A DNA stretch of 10,991 bases, from positions 31,028 through 42,018 of the forward strand of contig JACPSF010000181.1 in the NCBI GenBank assembly GCA_016193385.1, read 5' to 3'. The notes below the pieces were generated by a model, which had not been told where the DNA came from, did no database searches, and was given only the letters and a program-made list of their open reading frames with translations. The DNA comes from Deltaproteobacteria bacterium. Its GTDB lineage: Bacteria; Desulfobacterota_B; Binatia; UBA9968. Of this stretch, positions 7,144 to 10,991 are shown one piece after another; the first letter of the stretch is position 1, and the number at the start of each line of letters is the position of its first letter. A program made the translations under genes and the position numbers.

Positions 7144-8340
7144 ATGTTTGAGATCGTTGAGCAAGTCAATCTGGGTGCCCGGATCAAGGTTATCGGCATC
7201 GGGGGTGGCGGAGGAAACGCGGTGAACACCATGATCTCGGCCAGGCTCACCGGGGTGGACTTTGTTGTGGCCAATACCGACGCCCAGGCCATTGAGGCAA
7301 GCCGGGCGCCGGTCAAGATCCAGCTCGGAGAGAAGATTACGAAAGGGTTGGGTGCGGGAGCCAACCCCGAAATTGGTCGGCGCGCGGCGCTGGAAGATCA
7401 GGAGCGCATCCGGGAATTTCTGGCCGGAGCCGACATGATCTTTATCACCGCAGGGATGGGCGGTGGCACGGGGACTGGAGGAGCCCCGATCATTGCCAAA
7501 CTAGCGCGTGAGGTGGGGGCGCTCACCGTTGGGGTGGTCACGAAACCCTTCCTATTCGAAGGGAAGAAGCGGATGCGCCAGGCCGAAGAAGGCATTCAGG
7601 AGCTCAAGCAGGGCGTGGATACCTTGATCGTCATCCCTAATCAACGCCTCTTAAGCATTGCGGCCAAGACGACCACGATGCTGGAGGCGTTCGGGAAGGC
7701 GGACGACGTTCTGCTCCAGGCGGTGCGCGGGATCTCCGATCTGATCATCACGCCCGGGCTGATCAACCTCGATTTCGCCGACATCCGCACCGTGATGGCG
7801 GAGATGGGCCTGGCACTTATGGGGGCGGCCTCCGCCTCGGGCGAGAATCGCGCTATAGAGGCGGCCCAAAAGTCGATCTCCAGCCCGTTGCTGGAAGACA
7901 TCTCGATTCACGGAGCCCGGGGAGTGCTCATCAATATCACCGGCGGTCCCGATCTCAGCCTCCATGAGGTCAATGAGGCGGCCACCATGATCCATGAGGA
8001 AGCCCACGAGGACGCCAATATCATTTTCGGGGCCGTGATCGATGAGAGGATGAAGGATGAGATCCGCATCACGGTCATCGCCACTGGTTTCGGTGAGAAG
8101 GAAAGCGACGCGCGCAAGCCGGCTCTGGCAAGCGCGTCATCTTCCACGAACCACAAGGAGAGGAAGGTGGTGCACTTGGGCACCATCGTGGACCATCTGG
8201 ACTCACCCACCTGGCAGCGCAAGAAGCAAGGCAGTGGGGCAGTGGAGACGGTGACTTTTGACAAAAGCTCGCTGCAGTTGAGCCCGGATGAGGAGGATAA
8301 GTTCGATATCCCGACGTTTTTAAGAAAGCAGATGGATTAA
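7144..8340 (+). CDS. ftsZ: Cell division protein FtsZ
   Basis: FtsZ is the tubulin-like GTPase that forms the cytokinetic ring. The 398-residue protein has the N-terminal nucleotide loop [15 protein letters not shown] (16-30), ANTDAQAI (43-50), the tubulin signature GGGTGTG (106-112) within [12 protein letters not shown], and [10 protein letters not shown] (135-144). The catalytic T7 loop is [11 protein letters not shown] (208-218). After the globular core (to about 318) comes a polar linker (about 319-380). The conserved C-terminal peptide [12 protein letters not shown] (385-396) is the docking site for FtsA and other partners. All GTPase and interaction elements are intact. The start is fixed by the strong ribosome site. 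It is the last dcw gene here; no lpxC or other envelope gene follows. Confidence 0.98.
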   Translation: MFEIVEQVNLGARIKVIGIGGGGGNAVNTMISARLTGVDFVVANTDAQAIEASRAPVKIQLGEKITKGLGAGANPEIGRRAALEDQERIREFLAGADMIFITAGMGGGTGTGGAPIIAKLAREVGALTVGVVTKPFLFEGKKRMRQAEEGIQELKQGVDTLIVIPNQRLLSIAAKTTTMLEAFGKADDVLLQAVRGISDLIITPGLINLDFADIRTVMAEMGLALMGAASASGENRAIEAAQKSISSPLLEDISIHGARGVLINITGGPDLSLHEVNEAATMIHEEAHEDANIIFGAVIDERMKDEIRITVIATGFGEKESDARKPALASASSSTNHKERKVVHLGTIVDHLDSPTWQRKKQGSGAVETVTFDKSSLQLSPDEEDKFDIPTFLRKQMD

Positions 8341-8403
8341 ATGATAATGAGAGAAATTTGTTTTTAGGGGCGGTTATAAAAGTCTACGGGAGGAAGTGAG
8401 ATT
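8341..8403. other. Gap between ftsZ and the signalling gene
   Basis: This 63-base, relatively A/T-rich gap has no inverted repeat that would act as a clear terminator after ftsZ. A TATAAA occurs at 8375-8380, but nothing resembling a -35 box lies 16-18 bases upstream, so a promoter is not supported. GGGAGG at 8388-8393 is a plausible ribosome site for the gene at 8404, with 10-base spacing. Read-through from ftsZ is possible. Confidence 0.5.
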
Positions 8404-10236
8404 ATGCTGCCCCAGGGCAGGCCAGCGGACCGTTTACCCCGGCCGATTCCGAGTGACTTCCCCGTCAAGCGGGTCCGAGCCGCGGGTCACCTCCGAAAGA
8501 AGCGCCCCGACCAGACCCGTGTCCTGCTCGTCGAGGGTAACGCGGGAGACGCGCGTCTCGTCCGGGAGATGCTGGCCGAGGCGGGGGCGCTGCCGTTCGA
8601 TCTCATACATGTGTCCCGGCTGAGCGATGCTCTGAAACGGCTCAAAAAGGCCGAGTTCGACGCTGTCCTCCTTGATCTGAATCTTCCGGACGCGCGGGGA
8701 CTCGACGCGATCGCTCCCTTGAGCGACACGGCTCCGGACGTGCCGATCGTCGTACTGAGCGGCCTTTGGGACGAGAGCGTCGCCGTCGCGGCCGTGCAGC
8801 GCGGCGCGCAGGACTACCTCGTCAAGGGACAGGGCGGAGCCAGCCTCCTCGCGCGGTCCATCCGTTACGCCATCGAGCGAAAGCAGTCCGAGAAGTACAT
8901 CAGCTACCTGGCCTATCATGACGCGCTGACGAACCTCCCCAACCGACGGCTGCTCCTCGATCGTCTCGAGCAGGCCCTGGCGCTGGAGCGCCGCAACCAA
9001 TCGACCCTCGCCCTCCTCTTTCTGGACCTCGATCATTTCAAGCACATCAACGATGTCCGGGGACACTCCGCGGGCGACGAGCTGCTCAAGAGGGTGGCGG
9101 CGCGGCTGAGAGGCTGCGTTCGTCAGAGCGACACGATCGCCCGGATCGGTGGAGACGAATTCGCAATGATCCTGGCGGACATCGACCGGCCTGACGACGC
9201 CAGGATCTTCGCCGAAAAGGTCCTATCGGCGCTCGAAGCCCCGTTTTGCGTTGCGGGCGCGGAGCTGTTCGTGACGGCCAGCATCGGAATAAGCCTCTTT
9301 CCCGATGATGCGCGGGAGGCGGAGGCACTGCTCCGGAACGCCGACGTGGCGATGTACCGCTCCAAGCGGATAGAGGGCAACACGAGCAGCTTCTATTCGC
9401 GGAGCGTGGATTCGAGGACAACCGAGCGGCTGGTCCTCAGCAGCGATCTGCGACGCGCGATCGAACGCGGCGAGCTCCTGGTCCACTACCAGCCTCTCGT
9501 TGACCTGGAGAGCGGCCGAACCACGGCCTTCGAGGCCCTGGCTCGCTGGCAGCACCCGGTTCTGGGCCTCATCCCGCCGACGGTTTTCATCCCGCTAGCC
9601 GAGGAAACGGGGCTCATCACGCGGGTCGGCGCCTGGGTCCTGCGCAGCGCCTGTCTCGAGGCCTGCCGGTGGCAGGATGAGGGGTTGCGGTCGATCGGCG
9701 TGTCCGTGAACCTCTCGAGTCAGCAGTTCAATCAGGCCGGCCTGCTCGACGGGGTGATCAAGTTCTTGGAAGAGACCGGAATGGAGCCCGGCCTGCTGGA
9801 GCTCGAGCTGACGGAGAGCGGCATCATGCGCAATCCGGAGTCGGCGATCACGACGCTGAGCGGGCTGCGGTCCCTTGGCGTGCGGATCTATGTCGATGAC
9901 TTCGGCACCGGGTACTCGTCACTGAGCCACCTGAAGAGGCTCCCCATCGATGGTCTCAAGATCGACCGGTCCTTCGTGATGGACGCCGCGAGGGAACCGA
10001 TCGACGCGGGGATCGTGAGGGCGATCATCGCGATGGCGCACGGTCTGAAGATGCAGGTCACCGCGGAGGGCGTGACGATGAAGAACCAGGTCGATTTCCT
10101 CCGCGAGCTGAGCTGCGACCGGGCTCAGGGTTTCTACTTTAGCCCTCCTCTGCCTCGCCCGGCTCTGGCTAAGATGATAGAACCTTTCTTTTCAGAAACG
10201 CAAATTTCGTTCGCGTTTTTTGGTCGGAACCATTGA
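8404..10236 (+). CDS. Receiver-GGDEF-EAL protein, cyclic-di-GMP synthesis and/or hydrolysis
   Basis: A 610-residue soluble signalling protein with no membrane segment. A basic N-terminal stretch (1-37) precedes a receiver domain (about 38-155) with phospho-acceptor Asp91, Ser119 and Lys141. The usual acidic pair at the end of strand 1 reads VEGN (Glu44, Gly45), so one acid is lost. The GGDEF domain (about 168-335) has LDLDHFKHIND (207-217), an intact GGDEF (249-253) and an inhibitory RxxD site (RQSD, 240-243) exactly five residues before it. The EAL domain (about 345-588) has EAL (377-379), Asn436, Glu468, Asp498/Asp499 in DDFGTGYSS, Lys519, Glu555 and Gln575. The second Glu of the usual EGVE is Thr558. 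Both activities look possible. C/G-rich third positions look heavier by eye than in the dcw genes. No partner kinase is adjacent. Confidence 0.93.
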   Translation: MLPQGRPADRLPRPIPSDFPVKRVRAAGHLRKKRPDQTRVLLVEGNAGDARLVREMLAEAGALPFDLIHVSRLSDALKRLKKAEFDAVLLDLNLPDARGLDAIAPLSDTAPDVPIVVLSGLWDESVAVAAVQRGAQDYLVKGQGGASLLARSIRYAIERKQSEKYISYLAYHDALTNLPNRRLLLDRLEQALALERRNQSTLALLFLDLDHFKHINDVRGHSAGDELLKRVAARLRGCVRQSDTIARIGGDEFAMILADIDRPDDARIFAEKVLSALEAPFCVAGAELFVTASIGISLFPDDAREAEALLRNADVAMYRSKRIEGNTSSFYSRSVDSRTTERLVLSSDLRRAIERGELLVHYQPLVDLESGRTTAFEALARWQHPVLGLIPPTVFIPLAEETGLITRVGAWVLRSACLEACRWQDEGLRSIGVSVNLSSQQFNQAGLLDGVIKFLEETGMEPGLLELELTESGIMRNPESAITTLSGLRSLGVRIYVDDFGTGYSSLSHLKRLPIDGLKIDRSFVMDAAREPIDAGIVRAIIAMAHGLKMQVTAEGVTMKNQVDFLRELSCDRAQGFYFSPPLPRPALAKMIEPFFSETQISFAFFGRNH

Positions 10237-10301
10237 GAGACGCGATGGATCGCCCCGTGCTTGCGAAAGTGATGATTTTTAGCTTCTGACCTCGGGGATT
10301 T

Positions 10302-10320
10302 CAAGGGGCACAGCCCCTTG
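10302..10320 (+). terminator. Compact G/C hairpin, possible terminator of the receiver-GGDEF-EAL gene
   Basis: CAAGGGGC, loop ACA, GCCCCTTG: a perfect 8-base stem with a 3-base loop, 65 bases after the stop at 10236. The bases that follow (GCTAGGAATTTGTTTC) are only moderately T-rich and start late, so an intrinsic terminator is possible but not classical. The structure is symmetric enough to be part of a dispersed palindromic repeat instead. Confidence 0.4.
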
Positions 10321-10486
10321 GCTAGGAATTTGTTTCTGAGGTCCAGCCACTGAGGACTCCAAAAGCAGCCCCCTGATCGCCTCGCAGCCTGAAGTTGATG
10401 ATAGGCATCTCCCCTTGACACCTTGGACAAGTTAGGGGGTCTGTTTCATTCACTGCTGTAGCAAGTCGACGGACAGTTGAATTTTC

Positions 10487-10515
10487 TTGACTTCCCGTAT
10501 TTCAAAACCTATCAT
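10487..10515 (+). promoter_or_regulatory. Sigma70-like promoter before the decayed sensor gene
   Basis: TTGACT (10487-10492, five of six to TTGACA) and TATCAT (10510-10515, five of six to TATAAT) are separated by exactly 17 bases. Transcription would begin near 10522, about 15 bases before the ATG at 10536. It could serve the sensor remnant and the PAS gene that begins at 10868. It is predicted from consensus only. Confidence 0.55.
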
Positions 10516-10535
10516 AGCAACAACCATCTGGGTCC

Positions 10536-10838
10536 ATGAGGCGATTTTCTCTGTCGAGACTTCGCGCCTGCGTATTGCTTCTCGGCCTGCTCGCCATCCT
10601 CTCGGCGTTAGGGCTGATACTATACACAACAACACAGGAAAGGCAGCTAGCTGCATCTGAAGCACAGAAAAACGCACCAAGGCTAGTGCGGGTGGTGTCC
10701 AGTGAACATAAGGAGCTGATCGAAGGTACCCGCTAGCTCTTCATAGCCCTCGCTCAACTCCCCGCAGTGTGCCATTACGACTTGGCAAAAGTGAAAGCCG
10801 AGCGCTGCGGGATCGACGGGGCGTGGTTTTTTATTTGA
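10536..10838 (+). pseudogene. Decayed N-terminal fragment of a membrane sensor (signal-transduction) protein
   Basis: The frame opens MRRFSLSRLRACVLLLG, with a membrane helix at about residues 11-30. It continues ERQLAASEAQKNAPRLVRVVSSEHKELIEGTR, then meets TAG at 10734-10736. Beyond the stop the same frame continues LFIALAQLPAV. From family knowledge, membrane sensors with an extracytoplasmic input domain often read EGTRQLLxALAQLPxV here, so TAG appears to replace a Gln codon (CAG to TAG). Similarity then stops after about residue 78, and a TGA follows at 10836-10838. The helix plus periplasmic start fits a sensor kinase or diguanylate cyclase. The rest of the input domain and any output domain are missing. 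A 66-residue translated peptide remains possible, but a broken gene is the simpler reading. A sequencing error at the TAG alone would not restore the gene. Confidence 0.65.
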
Positions 10839-10867
10839 GACTTTAGGACGGGGTATCAGAGGTTGGT

Positions 10868-10991
10868 ATGAATAAACAATCCAGAACGCGATCCAGAATC
10901 CACGCCGAGCGCGAGCAAGCGGAGGAGGCGCTGACCGCTTCTGAAGTGCGGTACCGGCGGCTCTTCGAAAGTGCAAAAGATGGCATACTAC
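10868..10991 (+). CDS. PAS-domain signalling protein, N-terminal part (runs off the window)
   Basis: The frame opens at ATG 10868 and stays open to the window end, giving 41 visible codons. The product begins MNKQSRTRSRIHAEREQAEE, a basic and then charged helical lead. It continues ALTASEVRYRRLFESAKDGIL, the characteristic entry into a PAS sensor domain, where RYRRLFESAKDGIL normally leads into ILD. AGAGG at 10858-10862, five bases upstream, is a fair ribosome site and supports this start. The output domain (histidine kinase, GGDEF or other) is outside the window. It lies in a different frame from the sensor remnant upstream (frame 2 against frame 3). It may be the surviving cytoplasmic half of the same ancestral gene or an independent gene. 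Confidence 0.75.
   Translation, partial: MNKQSRTRSRIHAEREQAEEALTASEVRYRRLFESAKDGIL

Larger units (their letters stand above)
10237..10535. other. Intergenic spacer, no supported gene
   Basis: These 299 bases separate the cyclic-di-GMP gene from the decayed sensor gene. They hold a compact hairpin (10302-10320), a near-tandem repeat CCTTGACA/CCTTGGACA (10413-10429) followed by GTTAGGGGG, and a promoter-like pair (10487-10515). The composition is visibly more mixed than in the genes on either side. Open frames on the minus strand (10134-10430 and 10450-10680) encode nothing I recognise. The spacer could be an old insertion or a remnant of a degraded element, but no transposase or clear terminal repeats are visible. 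Confidence 0.5.

Noticed and set aside
5964..7364. A 466-codon open frame on the minus strand opposite ftsA and the start of ftsZ
   Set aside because: It lies antisense to two genes with full family motifs. Its translation is rich in His, Asp and Arg with no recognisable domain, as expected for the shadow of G/C-biased codons.
8358..8380. A possible promoter TTGTTT...TATAAA after ftsZ
   Set aside because: The spacing is only 11 bases, too short for a sigma70 promoter, and no better -35 box exists at the right distance from TATAAA.
8434..9066. A 210-codon minus-strand frame opposite the receiver-GGDEF region
   Set aside because: The receiver and GGDEF motifs on the plus strand are unambiguous. 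The antisense product has no recognisable fold.
10415..10420. A perfect -35 box TTGACA in the spacer
   Set aside because: No -10-like hexamer is found 16-18 bases downstream. The promoter at 10487-10515 is far better.
10134..10430. A 98-codon minus-strand frame spanning the end of the EAL gene and the spacer
   Set aside because: I considered a transposase remnant, but the translation shows no transposase motif and part of it is antisense to the EAL domain.
10763..10812. CCCGCAG...CTGCGGG inverted repeat and a T-run near 10827 as a terminator before the PAS gene
   Set aside because: The loop would be about 38 bases and the T-run is not next to the stem, so this is not a credible intrinsic terminator.

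Overview
This window is dominated by the 3' part of a division and cell-wall (dcw) cluster, all on the + strand. In order it holds the end of murD, then ftsW, murG, murC, murB, ftsQ, ftsA and ftsZ (about positions 1-8340). Each gene keeps the signature motifs of its family. The genes are tightly packed: murD/ftsW and murC/murB overlap by ATGA, murG follows ftsW after 2 bases, and ftsQ/ftsA overlap by 8 bases. This suggests one long transcript. The products make lipid II from UDP-MurNAc precursors (MurB, MurC, MurD, MurG), polymerise glycan at the septum (FtsW) and build the divisome (FtsQ, FtsA, FtsZ).

The content and order (murG-murC-murB-ftsQ-ftsA-ftsZ, with FtsA and a POTRA-type FtsQ) suggest a Gram-negative, moderately high-GC bacterium. 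It could be deltaproteobacteria-like or from an uncultured lineage such as NC10/Methylomirabilota, Rokubacteria or Binatota. The sequence alone does not decide this. No ddl gene lies between murB and ftsQ, where many relatives carry one, and no lpxC follows ftsZ.

The one non-coding oddity inside the cluster is at the murG/murC junction (2553-2635). A run of 7-base repeats is followed by the same heptamer family in inverted orientation. In RNA it would form a long G-U-rich hairpin just before murC, which starts with GTG and has no clear ribosome binding site.

Downstream of ftsZ the content changes to signalling. Positions 8404-10236 encode a receiver-GGDEF-EAL protein for cyclic-di-GMP turnover. 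Its GGDEF site and inhibitory site are intact and its EAL site nearly so, but its receiver has lost one acidic-pocket residue. A 299-base spacer follows, with a compact hairpin (possible terminator) and a good sigma70-like promoter. The promoter precedes the decayed 5' end of a membrane sensor gene, interrupted by an in-frame TAG and then truncated. The window ends in the first 41 codons of a PAS-domain signalling protein (from 10868).

I found no mobile element with a recognisable transposase, no CRISPR array, no tRNA or rRNA, and no convincing new multigene system. The best leads are the heptamer hairpin and the decayed sensor region.
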